From: CAYVFC01 sp964450715
GTDB lineage: Bacteria; Myxococcota_A; Polyangia; Polyangiales; JAFGIB01
Direction of reading: 5' to 3'
Assembly: GCA_964450715.1 (NCBI GenBank)
Contig: CAYVFC010000088.1
Coordinates: 1-34,300, forward strand
Length of the DNA stretch: 34,300 bases
The notes below the pieces were generated by a model. It was given only the letters and a program-made list of their open reading frames with translations, was not told the origin of the DNA and did no database searches. How positions within the stretch are numbered: the stretch's first letter is position 1; every line of letters starts with the position of its first letter. The translations under genes were made by a program, and so were the position numbers. Shown here piece after piece: positions 24,601 to 31,785 of this stretch.

Positions 24601-27600
24601 TCGCCGTCGTCCAGGATGAAGTCGTCGTCGTCATCCGGGTCGCAGACGTCGCCGCGACCGTCGTCCTCGAAGTCGGCCTGGTCGCTGTTGGCGTCCAGCG
24701 GACAGTTGTCCTCGTCGTCCGGAATACCGTCGTTGTCGTCGTCCGGATCGCAGACATCGCCGATGCCGTCGCTGTCGTTGTCGGCTTGGTCGCTGTTGGC
24801 GTCCTTCTGGCAGTTGTCGTCGCACAGCTCGGTATTGCCGCCGACGCAAGGGTTGTCGTCCTCGCTGCCGCTGTCATCGCCGTCGTCCAGGATACCGTCG
24901 TTGTCGTCGTCCGGATCGCAGGCGTCGCCCATGCCGTCCTCGTCCGTGTCGAGCTGACCGGGGTTCGGCGTGAACTGGCAGTTGTCGTCGCACAGCTCGA
25001 ACTCGTTTGTCGCGCACGGGGTGTATTCCGTGCTGCTGTCGCCGTTATCCGGGATACCGTCGTTGTCGTCGTCGGTGTCGCAGATGTCGCCCCATTGGTC
25101 GCCGTCGTTGTTATCCTGGCTCAGAGGCGGCATATAGGGCGGGCCCTGATAGTGGTACGGGCAGTTGTCACAGGCGTTGCCCATGGCATCTCCGTCCGTG
25201 TCGAGCTGGTCCGGATCGTAATCCTCCGGGCAGAGGTCCTCGTTCGCGCAGTAACCGTCGCTGTCCGCGTCGTTGTCCGGATCTTCGGAACAGGCGTCGC
25301 AGGCGTTGCCCAGGCCGTCCGAGTCCGCGTCCTGCTGGGTCGGATTGTAGGTGCTCGGACAGTTGTCCGTGTCTCCGCACTCGTCGTCGCCGTCCGCGTC
25401 ATTGAGCGGGTCGTCGGAGCAGGCGTCGCAGGCATTGCCCAGCCCGTCCGAGTCCGCATCCTCCTGCCCGGGGTTGGGAGCGTCCGTACAGTTGTCGCAG
25501 TAGTCGCCCAGACCGTCCGAGTCCGCATCCTCCTGGCTATAGTTGTAGACGCTCGGGCAGTTGTCACAGACGTCGCCAATCTGGTCTTCGTCCGTGTCGG
25601 ACTGGTCGCTGTTCGCATCGGTCGGACAGTTGTCGCAGGCGTCGCCCGGACCATCGCTGTCCGTGTCCTCCTGGCCCGGGTTGAAGTCGTACATGCAGTT
25701 GTCGCAGACATCTCCGTCCGCGTCTTCATCGAAGTCGGCCTGGTCGCTGTTCGCGTCGTAGTCGCAGTTGTCGCAGGCATCTCCCCACTGGTCGGAGTCG
25801 TTATTCTCCTGACCCGGGTTGGACACGCTCATGCAGTTGTCACAAACGTCGCCCACCGAGTCGCTATCCGAATCGGACTGGTCGCTGTTGGCGTCGTCGA
25901 CGCAATTGTCGCAGGCGTCACCGACCGAGTCGCTGTCCGCGTCCTCCTGGCCATCGTTGTAAACGTCCACGCAATTGTCGCAGACGTTGCCTACCGAGTC
26001 GCTGTCCGAGTCCAGCTGGTTTTCGTTCCAGACGTACACGCAGTTGTCGCAGGCATCACCATCGCCATCGCTGTCCGCGTCCGCCTGGCCCGGGTTGGCG
26101 ATGGTGGTGCAGTTGTCGCAGGCGTTGCCCACGTCGTCGCCGTCGGTGTCCGCCTGGCCGGTATTGGACTGGTAGACACAGTTGTCGCAGGCGTCGCCCA
26201 CCATATCGCTGTCCGCGTCCGCCTGGTCGCTGTTCGCGTCGTAATCGCAGTTGTCGCAAGCGTCGCCCCACGGATCGCTGTCCGAGTTCTCCTGCCCGGC
26301 GTTCGACACGATCACGCAGTTGTCGCAAGCATTGCCGACCCCGTCGGCGTCCGTATCGGCCTGGTCGCTGTTCGCGTCGCTGACGCAGTTGTCGCACGCG
26401 TCGCCCACCGTGTCGCCGTCAGCGTCGTTCTGGTTCGGGTTGGCCGTGCTCACGCAGTTGTCGCAGGCATCGCCCACCGTGTCGCTGTCCGCGTCTTCCT
26501 GACCGAGGTTATCGGTGCTCGGGCAGTTGTCGCAGATATTGCCCACTCCGTCGCCATCCGTGTCCGTCTGGTCGCTGTTGGCGTCGTCGACGCAGTTGTC
26601 GCAGACATTGCCGACCCCGTCGTCATCCGCGTCCGCCTGGTTCGAGTTGGAAGTCGACACGCAGTTATCGCAGACGTTGCCCACGCCATCGCTATCCGCG
26701 TCCGCCTGATCGCTGTTCGCGTCGTAATCGCAGTTGTCGCAAGCGTCGCCCCACGGATCGCTGTCCGAGTTCTCCTGCCCGGCGTTCGACACGATCACGC
26801 AGTTGTCGCAAGCATTGCCGACCCCGTCGGCGTCCGTATCGGCCTGGTCGCTGTTCGCGTCGCTGACGCAGTTGTCGCACGCGTCGCCCACCGTGTCGCC
26901 GTCAGCGTCGTTCTGGTTCGGGTTGGCCGTGCTCACGCAGTTGTCGCAGGCATCGCCCACCGTGTCGCTGTCCGCGTCTTCCTGACCGAGGTTATCGGTG
27001 CTCGGGCAGTTGTCGCAGATATTGCCCACTCCGTCGCCATCCGTGTCCGTCTGGTCGCTGTTGGCGTCGTCGACGCAGTTGTCGCAGACATTGCCGACCC
27101 CGTCGTCATCCGCGTCCGCCTGGTTCGAGTTGGAAGTCGACACGCAGTTATCGCAGACGTTGCCCACGCCATCGCTATCCGCGTCCGCCTGATCGCTGTT
27201 CGCGTCGTAATCGCAGTTGTCGCAAGCGTCGCCCCACGGATCGCTGTCCGAGTTCTCCTGCCCGGCGTTCGACACGATCACGCAGTTGTCGCAAGCATTG
27301 CCGACCCCGTCGGCGTCCGTATCGGCCTGGTCGCTGTTCGCGTCGCTGACGCAGTTGTCGCACGCGTCGCCCACCGTGTCGCCGTCCGAGTCGACCTGGT
27401 CGCTGTTGGCGTCGTCGACGCAGTTGTCGCAGGCGTTGCCGACTCCATCCAAATCCGCATCCGTCTGGTCGCTATTGGCATCGGCGGGGCAGTTGTCTAC
27501 GTCCCCACATACGCCATCGCTATCGGCGTCGTTGTCCGGATCGTTGGGGCAGGCATCGCAAATGTCGCCGATGTTGTCGCTGTCCGCATCCGCTTGGTCG

Positions 27601-29168
27601 CTGTTCGCGTCGTCGGGACAGTTGTCCTCGTCCGCGCAGATACTGTCGCTGTCCGCGTCGTCGTCCGGGTCGTAGATGCACGGATCGCACGCGTCGCCCT
27701 GCCCGTCGCTGTCCGCGTCTGCCTGGTCGCTGTTGGCGTCCCACTTGCAGTTGTCGTCGCAGGACTCGGTGTTGCCGCCCGTGCAGGGGCTGTCACCCTC
27801 TACGCTGCTGCCGTCGCCGTCGTCCCAGATGCCGTCGTCGTCATCGTCGGGGTCGCACGGGTCGCCCTTGCCGTCGAGATCCCAGTCGGCCTGATCCGAG
27901 TTGGCGTCGTACTGGCAGTTATCCGAACCGTCCTCGATGCCGTCGTTATCATCGTCGTCGTCGCAAGCGTCTCCCGCTCCGTCGCTATCGTTGTCCTCCT
28001 GCCCCGGGTTGTGCACTACCAGACAGTTGTCCGGCCCGTCCTCGATGCTGTAGTTGACGATCCCGTCGCCGTCCATGTCCCCGTCACATGGATCGCCGGC
28101 GCCATCTCCATCGATGTCACTCTGATCGGGATTAGGCGTGGGGCAATTGTCGCAGGCGTTGCCCACTCCATCGGTGTCGTCGTCTGCCTGATCGGCAATG
28201 GCTGGAGGTTCGTTCTCTCCGTTTGGCACCGTCAGGCAGTTGTCGTCGCAATTCGAGGTCGCGCCACCCGTGCAGGGATGGTCGCCGATAACACTGGAAC
28301 TGTCTCCATCGTCCTCGAAACCATCGTCGTCGCGATCGGTATCGCAGAGGTCTCCCAGAGCGTCTCCATCGGCATTGGCCTGGTCCGGGTTGAAGGTGGA
28401 CGCGCAGTTGTCGCACTCGTCGCCTACCAGGTCTCCATCGCCGTCTGCCTGATCGCTGTTGGCGTCGTACTGGCAGTTGTCCACCCCGTCGATGACGCCA
28501 TCGGCGTCTGTATCCTCGGGATTCTTGATGATCCGGACAAAGTCGTCCACCAGGATTCTGGACTCAACCCCCCAGTCTCCTACGTTTACCACGCCTATGC
28601 CGACCGAATACTCACCGGTCTGCCTGGCGAAATAGACGAACTCCGTATACCCTCGCCATCCATCCGGTCCGTCTTCGGCATCGGCGAGCTCGATCACCTC
28701 GACGGACATATCCGGTTTACGGATCACGAGGAACGCGAAGTCGTTATACGGAAAATAGTCCCCGTCGAAGTAGTTGAAATGGAAACGCAGCTCGTCCGCG
28801 TCCGAGTCGGCGTCGCTGCCCACCATATGGAACGCCTCTTGAAGGATACCCGAGCCATCGGTCGGCGTGCCGTTGCCGAGCGTCTCTAAAACACCGACGA
28901 TGTCGAAAAACCCGACAGCCTCCAGAGTCGTAGCGGTAAGCCCTGAATTGGAAGTAAGAGCGGCTTGGTAGTCACCTGAGTTGGGAGCTTGATTACCGTA
29001 TATGGGATCGACATACGTGCCAACGACCCCTGTGTTGCCGAGGGACGCCCACGCGGTGAAGTCCCCGGTCTCGAAACCTCCGTTTCTCAATGGCTGGGCA
29101 AGGACCGAGCCTCCGAAGAAGGACGCGAGGGCAAACGACAGCGCAAACCAGGTGGCCTTTCTGGTCAT
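21612..29168 (-). CDS. Giant thrombospondin type 3 repeat protein with MYXO-CTERM anchor
   Basis: A 2518-residue exported protein. The frame opens at 29225, but ATG 29168 follows GGGAGAGGAAAC and starts a clean signal peptide, ATWFALSFALASFFGGSVLAQ. Residues about 25-215 form a beta-rich, carbohydrate-binding-like domain starting LRNGGFETGDFTAWASLG. Several dozen calcium-binding thrombospondin type 3 repeats follow, of the form DNCxxxxNxDQxDxDxDGxGDxCD; many carry an unusual DANSDQ core. Paired cysteines and very high Asp content imply a long, rigid, Ca2+-loaded stalk. The C-terminus has a Gly/Ser spacer, GGCGCRVG, a hydrophobic helix (ALLGLLLLGLVT) and RRRRR, the layout of a MYXO-CTERM sorting signal. 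Probable role: cell-surface adhesin or matrix component. A 483-bp segment is tandemly duplicated (separate entry). Confidence 0.92.
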   Translation of the reverse strand: MTRKATWFALSFALASFFGGSVLAQPLRNGGFETGDFTAWASLGNTGVVGTYVDPIYGNQAPNSGDYQAALTSNSGLTATTLEAVGFFDIVGVLETLGNGTPTDGSGILQEAFHMVGSDADSDADELRFHFNYFDGDYFPYNDFAFLVIRKPDMSVEVIELADAEDGPDGWRGYTEFVYFARQTGEYSVGIGVVNVGDWGVESRILVDDFVRIIKNPEDTDADGVIDGVDNCQYDANSDQADGDGDLVGDECDNCASTFNPDQANADGDALGDLCDTDRDDDGFEDDGDSSSVIGDHPCTGGATSNCDDNCLTVPNGENEPPAIADQADDDTDGVGNACDNCPTPNPDQSDIDGDGAGDPCDGDMDGDGIVNYSIEDGPDNCLVVHNPGQEDNDSDGAGDACDDDDDNDGIEDGSDNCQYDANSDQADWDLDGKGDPCDPDDDDDGIWDDGDGSSVEGDSPCTGGNTESCDDNCKWDANSDQADADSDGQGDACDPCIYDPDDDADSDSICADEDNCPDDANSDQADADSDNIGDICDACPNDPDNDADSDGVCGDVDNCPADANSDQTDADLDGVGNACDNCVDDANSDQVDSDGDTVGDACDNCVSDANSDQADTDADGVGNACDNCVIVSNAGQENSDSDPWGDACDNCDYDANSDQADADSDGVGNVCDNCVSTSNSNQADADDDGVGNVCDNCVDDANSDQTDTDGDGVGNICDNCPSTDNLGQEDADSDTVGDACDNCVSTANPNQNDADGDTVGDACDNCVSDANSDQADTDADGVGNACDNCVIVSNAGQENSDSDPWGDACDNCDYDANSDQADADSDGVGNVCDNCVSTSNSNQADADDDGVGNVCDNCVDDANSDQTDTDGDGVGNICDNCPSTDNLGQEDADSDTVGDACDNCVSTANPNQNDADGDTVGDACDNCVSDANSDQADTDADGVGNACDNCVIVSNAGQENSDSDPWGDACDNCDYDANSDQADADSDMVGDACDNCVYQSNTGQADTDGDDVGNACDNCTTIANPGQADADSDGDGDACDNCVYVWNENQLDSDSDSVGNVCDNCVDVYNDGQEDADSDSVGDACDNCVDDANSDQSDSDSDSVGDVCDNCMSVSNPGQENNDSDQWGDACDNCDYDANSDQADFDEDADGDVCDNCMYDFNPGQEDTDSDGPGDACDNCPTDANSDQSDTDEDQIGDVCDNCPSVYNYSQEDADSDGLGDYCDNCTDAPNPGQEDADSDGLGNACDACSDDPLNDADGDDECGDTDNCPSTYNPTQQDADSDGLGNACDACSEDPDNDADSDGYCANEDLCPEDYDPDQLDTDGDAMGNACDNCPYHYQGPPYMPPLSQDNNDGDQWGDICDTDDDNDGIPDNGDSSTEYTPCATNEFELCDDNCQFTPNPGQLDTDEDGMGDACDPDDDNDGILDDGDDSGSEDDNPCVGGNTELCDDNCQKDANSDQADNDSDGIGDVCDPDDDNDGIPDDEDNCPLDANSDQADFEDDGRGDVCDPDDDDDFILDDGDGDGTDNNNPCPPDDYSWTSPTEHPDCDDNCHYGANRNQEDNELDGQGDVCDPDDDNDGVPDDEDNCPLDANSDQANSDTDPFGDACDNDDDNDGVQDPADNCPLDANSDQANTDEEFPDGDALGDACDDDIDADGVDNVDEASSDIDTDPYNPDSDSDDINDGDEIEDPENPSDTDSDGEIDAQDLDSDGDGIPDEEEAGDDDIWSDPYDSDSDGEPDFQDPDSDNDGIPDGTLTCFGGNNADCDDNCRTDANSDQSDIDSDGVGDACDDDIDGDGLLNGEEEAIGTDPENADSDSDNISDGDEVGDDPGNPDNTDADSDIDALDPDSDNDGIPDIDEAGDDQIGTPPVNHDDDDMPDFQDPDSDNDTIPDGTDLCVGGNNVDCDDNCRFVPNTNQADTDSDGEGDACADDRDGDGVLDDEDNCPDISNPGQEDADSDGLGDVCDGDRDGDSRPNLSDNCPDTYNPLQENNDADSDGDACDDDDDDDGIPDNGDASSEIGDNPCATGESVGCDDNCQFDANTDQTDTDSDGAGNECDIDDDDDGILDGRDNCPVDANLNQADADTDGIGDVCDDDRDGDGFDNGSDNCPDDANTDQADADTDGIGDECDSDADGDDVDDDEDNCLGLANPDQLDTDSDGLGDPCDEDKDADGIADGFDNCPLTPNDDQLDTDSDGAGNACDDDDDADSILDTEDNCPLVANEDQADADSDGEGDACDGDRDGDGVPDADDNCPDVVSDDQTDTDDDGEGDVCDTDDDNDGVNDNRDNCPLQANADQDDADGDDIGDLCDDDDDGDGVDDADDNCPDIANADQIDTDGDGEGDACDDTPGEPTTDEDSDGDGVVDAQDNCVNDPNPEQIDSDGDDDGDVCDLDDDNDGVDDNEDNCRVDANNDQLDTDGDDVGDVCDDDDDDDGLPDDEDNCPLVANEDQADADSDGVGDLCEQDTTGGGGEGGDSGGCGCRVGSSDSSSNTAPTALLGLLLLGLVTRVSRRRRRA
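26227..27386 (-). repeat. 483-bp tandem duplication inside the TSP3 gene (2.4 copies)
   Basis: Copies at 26227-26709 and 26710-27192 encode the same 161 residues, and a third, partial copy runs from 27193 to 27386. No differences were seen where I compared them. Single-base divergence starts just outside: G at 26226 against A at 26709 and 27192. The right end differs after GTGTCGCCGTC. The length is a multiple of three, so the frame is kept. The high identity compared with other repeats in the gene points to recent unequal exchange. Confidence 0.9.
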
Positions 29169-29666
29169 GTTTCCTCTCCCTATGTTGGAAAGTCCAAGTC
29201 GACGGTCCGGAATCCGCAAAAACAAGACCGCCTAATGTTACTAGTCGTCACCGAGTCAAGCAAGCCGCTTAATGGTCGAAAATCGACCGGGCGACTCTGT
29301 GATTCCGTCACCGTTGAAACGGTAAAAATTGGTACAGAGACGATTGGGATCGCGACGTGCGCTCGCGGTCATCAGCAGATAAACGTTCAGGCCTTGGGCG
29401 GCGCGGCGGCCAAGACGCCCAAAAAAGCTCGGCGCCCAGCCAGGCCGGTGAGGATTGTTCTCACGTAGATGACGAACCGGCCCGAGGACGCTGGGGTGAT
29501 TGCACAGAATCGCCCCAGTTCTGGCGCCGGTTTTTCGGGATGCATTGGCCGCCGTCGTTTCAGATACCGACTACCCCCCCTGAACGGTTGTGTCGGCAGC
29601 GATGTGCGACTGTTCCCGACCTATGTTCGAAGGCGCTTTATCGCGCCTACCGGTCGAATCGCAGCG
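29169..29666. other. Intergenic region upstream of the TSP3 gene
   Basis: 498 bp between two minus-strand genes without a convincing coding sequence. It holds short palindromes, GGTCGA-AAA-TCGACC (29274-29288) and ACCGTT-GA-AACGGT (29310-29323). These lie roughly 105-155 bp upstream of the TSP3 start and could be operators. A hairpin at 29491-29517 follows the unknown protein's gene. No confident sigma-70 promoter for the TSP3 gene was found. Confidence 0.4.
29491..29517. terminator. Hairpin in the gap after the 432-residue protein gene
   Basis: CTGGGGTGATT and AATCGCCCCAG form an 11-bp stem (one G-U pair) with a 6-base loop. It lies 150 bp downstream of the minus-strand gene ending at 29667. 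No T-run follows on the minus strand, so a role in termination is uncertain. Confidence 0.4.
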
Positions 29667-30965
29667 CTACTCTTGGCCTCCCTCGATTAGCTTCTCGTAT
29701 CGACGAATGGTCGCCGCCTTTTCCGGGCTCTGCCAGGGCGAGGCGGAAAAGGCGGCGATGCCATATCGACGCGTCTCGTAGGCTTCCTTGTACTCGACCA
29801 TCATCTCCCGATTCGGACTGTTTCCCGGAACCGAACGGTATCCGTACAAGCCTCTTAGCGAATAGGGACCGCTAGCTGCCTTGTCGTGAAAAACCTTGCC
29901 GAAGAAAAGCAGTTCGACAGACCGCTTACCCTGCTGAAGCTCTCCCTCGAATCTGGAGTGGGCGATAGGCGTGCCGTCGGGCGCGAACAGGTTGGCCCTG
30001 ACCACGTAGCTGCCCGGCTTTTTCACATCGAGCTCGGGCAGCACCAGCAGCGAGCCCTGCTCCACCTTTTCCTGGAACTTACCGGTAAAGCGGGCGGGGA
30101 CGCTCGACTCGGCGGTGTAGAGTAAGCTCGCCAGACCCGTCGTTTTTACGCCGCCGGGATCCTCGAAAACGACCCTTATCCCGTAGCGTCCACTCTCATC
30201 GACTGCGGCGTTTTTCGCGGGAGAAAACGAGCCGCCGTACACGAGGTCACCCGCCCGCGCGTCGCCCGCGCGTCCGGCGTCGTTCAGCACGAGGCTCGCC
30301 ACCGTTCTTTCGTCCCCCCCCGGGACGGCCGAAGCCACGACCGCGGCGGAAAGCACGCGCGCCTCGACCGGCTTGCTTCCGTCCTTGCCCTCGAACACGG
30401 TCAGCGTCACGACGGCCTCCCGGTCGCCAACGACCGCGAGGGGATCGGCGGTCAACGCATAGGTATGGCTCGGAGCCTGCTCGCGCTCCTGTCGGCTCTT
30501 TCGGGCAGGGTCTCCCGTGGGCCGTCGCACGGGACGAGATCGGTTGGGTTCCAGCAATAGCATCTGGTCGGGACCGAGCGGCCGGGAGTTGAGCGGATAC
30601 TCGGTCTGCTTCTTGTAGCTCTCGAGCTTTTTCGCGTAGTCCGTACTGTCCGGTCTTGGCGGGACTATGACGCGCGGCCGGCTGGACGGATCCGGAAGCT
30701 GCCCCTGGGGAAGCGGCGCTTGATCGCCGCGCGACTGGTAGACGAGGGCCTGGCTCGCGCCGATTGCACCCGCCGCGCCCCTGTTGGCGATTGCGCCCGT
30801 TCCGCCACTCTGCCCGTCTCCGGGAGAATGCCCCGCCGTATCGCGCGTACCACCCGCGGACGATGTCTCCGCGACCCCGGGCTCGCCGGTTCTCGACAAT
30901 AGCAGCAGCGCGGCCGCTGCAATGACGACCGCCGCGGCGATCAGGACCAGGTTTCTCTTTTCCAC
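29667..30965 (-). CDS. Membrane-anchored protein of unknown function with Ig-like region
   Basis: A 432-residue protein with one N-terminal hydrophobic helix (NLVLIAAAVVIAAAALLLL, residues 5-23) and no lipobox, so it is anchored with the rest outside. Residues 30-165 are Gly/Pro/Ser-rich and probably disordered. Residues about 168-400 look like two beta-sandwich domains. One contains LVLNDAGRAGDARAGDLVYGG, a pattern seen in the 'choice-of-anchor X' domain of exported bacterial proteins. The second contains GSYVVRANLFAPDGTPIAHS. I assign no function. GTG 30965 is chosen because GGGAGG lies four bases upstream. Its 5' side faces the repeated promoter-terminator elements at 31124-31524. Confidence 0.75.
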   Translation of the reverse strand: MEKRNLVLIAAAVVIAAAALLLLSRTGEPGVAETSSAGGTRDTAGHSPGDGQSGGTGAIANRGAAGAIGASQALVYQSRGDQAPLPQGQLPDPSSRPRVIVPPRPDSTDYAKKLESYKKQTEYPLNSRPLGPDQMLLLEPNRSRPVRRPTGDPARKSRQEREQAPSHTYALTADPLAVVGDREAVVTLTVFEGKDGSKPVEARVLSAAVVASAVPGGDERTVASLVLNDAGRAGDARAGDLVYGGSFSPAKNAAVDESGRYGIRVVFEDPGGVKTTGLASLLYTAESSVPARFTGKFQEKVEQGSLLVLPELDVKKPGSYVVRANLFAPDGTPIAHSRFEGELQQGKRSVELLFFGKVFHDKAASGPYSLRGLYGYRSVPGNSPNREMMVEYKEAYETRRYGIAAFSASPWQSPEKAATIRRYEKLIEGGQE

Positions 30966-31126
30966 TTTGCCTCCCTGGCCTTCCGGTCAACACGGGCACG
31001 GTCTCGGTGTCAAGCCTTTGCGGCGCGTCGAGTGGGGAAACGGGCGAACCGGCGCCGGGTTCCCGCCCGCGCTCGAACGGTGGTCCGTCGGTACGAAAGG
31101 GGAAGAGGAAAGAAGTTATAAAGAAT

Positions 31127-31188
31127 AAAAAAGCGGCGGCTCGAAGGCGGGGGGGGGGACCTTCTGGGAGCCTGCCGCTTTATCTACC
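31127..31188 (-). ncRNA. Candidate short RNA, copy 1 (sigma-54-like promoter to terminator)
   Basis: On the minus strand, a sigma-54-like promoter at 31199-31215 would start transcription near the GGG at 31187-31189. The transcript would read a few unpaired bases and then a strong hairpin: GCGGCAGGCTCCCAGAAGG against CCTTCGAGCCGCCGC around a C-rich loop. It would end in TTTTTT (31132-31127). That gives an RNA of about 62 nt. No protein is encoded in it. Alternatively the hairpin may be only a bidirectional terminator within a repeat. Confidence 0.5.
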
Positions 31189-31198
31189 CTTTTTCTTA

Positions 31199-31215
31199 TG
31201 CCAATACCGTGCCAA
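31199..31215 (-). promoter_or_regulatory. Sigma-54-like promoter, copy 1
   Basis: On the minus strand the sequence is TTGGCACGGTATTGGCA. It matches YTGGCACGrNNNTTGCW with one mismatch (TGGC for TTGC). The GG and GC doublets have the required 10-bp spacing. A 23-bp motif conserved between the two copies lies about 89-111 bp upstream of the predicted start (31277-31299), where an enhancer-binding activator would bind. Confidence 0.55.
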
Positions 31216-31276
31216 CTTCAGATACGCGGTTTTGCCGGTACCGCACCATTGTGTTCGGAAAGCATCATCGCAATTA

Positions 31277-31299
31277 CGAAAGAGCGGCGTTTCAGATCT
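31277..31299 (-). promoter_or_regulatory. Conserved upstream motif, copy 1 (candidate activator site)
   Basis: On the minus strand it reads AGATCTGAAACGCCGCTCTT followed by TCG. It matches the motif at 31580-31602 at 18 of 23 positions, while most of the sequence between it and the promoter has diverged. Confidence 0.4.
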
Positions 31300-31432
31300 A
31301 GGATGGTCATTTCAGATCGACGTGATGGCGATGGTGACGACGAAAGCGACGACGAACCAAGACGGCGATGGCGATTTTCAAAAACCGGGGTAGGTTGCAC
31401 CTCGATTTCGGATCGATTGCGAAAAATTAAAT

Positions 31433-31493
31433 AAAAAAGCGGCGGCTCGAAGGCGGGGGGGGGACCTTCTGGGAGCCTGCCGCTTTATCTGCC
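31433..31493 (-). ncRNA. Candidate short RNA, copy 2
   Basis: Same architecture as copy 1: predicted start near 31493 on the minus strand, a strong GC-rich hairpin, and a TTTTTT end at 31438-31433. The predicted RNA is about 61 nt. The G-run length and one base in the short leader are the only differences from copy 1. Confidence 0.5.
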
Positions 31494-31503
31494 CTTTTTC
31501 TTA

Positions 31504-31520
31504 TGCCAATACCGTGCCAA
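31504..31520 (-). promoter_or_regulatory. Sigma-54-like promoter, copy 2
   Basis: Identical to the copy 1 promoter (TTGGCACGGTATTGGCA on the minus strand). The conserved upstream motif for this copy is at 31580-31602, about 87-109 bp upstream of the predicted start. Confidence 0.55.
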
Positions 31521-31579
31521 CTTCTGAGCCGGGGAATTTCGAAAAGTTCACGGGATTTTAGCCAATTCCTCCCCGAATT

Positions 31580-31602
31580 CGGAAGCGAGGCATTTCAAAT
31601 CT
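31580..31602 (-). promoter_or_regulatory. Conserved upstream motif, copy 2 (candidate activator site)
   Basis: On the minus strand it reads AGATTTGAAATGCCTCGCTT followed by CCG, 18 of 23 identical to copy 1. Immediately beyond it is an 8-bp dyad, ACCATTTC/GAAATGGT (31608-31615 and 31622-31629). Confidence 0.4.
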
Positions 31603-31785
31603 GAGTCACCATTTCTATTTCGAAATGGTGGGGCCGGTTTCCGGGTCTGCTCGCTTCTGCCGGACCAGAGCGCGGGGCAAAGGAAACCGCCCTTTTTCGC
31701 CTGGAAACCCAAGGGAAACCACGGGTATTGCATATCGATCCCGTATTCTGCATACACGGTAGAGTACAAAAAAAGGGGTCTGGAA

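Larger units (their letters stand above)
31124..31219. repeat. 96-bp direct repeat, copy 1
   Basis: This copy matches 31430-31524 except for one base (A versus G at 31186) and a G-run of 10 instead of 9. It contains a GC-rich hairpin flanked by A-rich and T-rich ends, plus a sigma-54-like sequence. The two copies are in the same orientation, 306 bp apart. Confidence 0.92.
31430..31524. repeat. 95-bp direct repeat, copy 2
   Basis: The second copy of the 31124-31219 element, with one substitution and one G fewer in the G-run. It lies 261 bp before the RCC1-protein start codon at 31786 and has the same orientation as copy 1. Confidence 0.92.

Noticed and set aside
22300..28452. Many other open frames with Ser/Thr/Arg/Pro-rich repeats overlapping the TSP3 gene
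   Set aside because: They are shadows of the TSP3 repeats in other frames, without start signals or recognisable domains.
21840..28480. Regularly spaced short repeats (CAGTTGTC, about every 70-110 bp) that could suggest a CRISPR array
   Set aside because: They encode the DNC core of TSP3 repeats in one continuous reading frame. The spacers are not unique, and no cas genes are present.
21588..28889. A 2433-codon open frame on the plus strand, antisense to the TSP3 gene, rich in Val/Ala/Ile/Arg
   Set aside because: The reverse complements of the Asp, Asn, Cys and Gly codons that dominate TSP3 repeats (GTC, ATC, GTT, GCA) contain no stops, so the frame stays open by composition. The sense strand has a signal peptide, known repeats and a sorting signal. 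The antisense product has none of these.
28989..29468. A 159-codon plus-strand frame across the start of the TSP3 gene
   Set aside because: Half of it is antisense to the TSP3 signal region, and the rest has no recognisable features or start signal.
31198..31434. A 78-codon plus-strand frame between the two 96-bp repeats
   Set aside because: No ribosome-binding site, codon pattern or family similarity. It overlaps the sigma-54-like promoter and the conserved upstream motif, which explain the sequence better.
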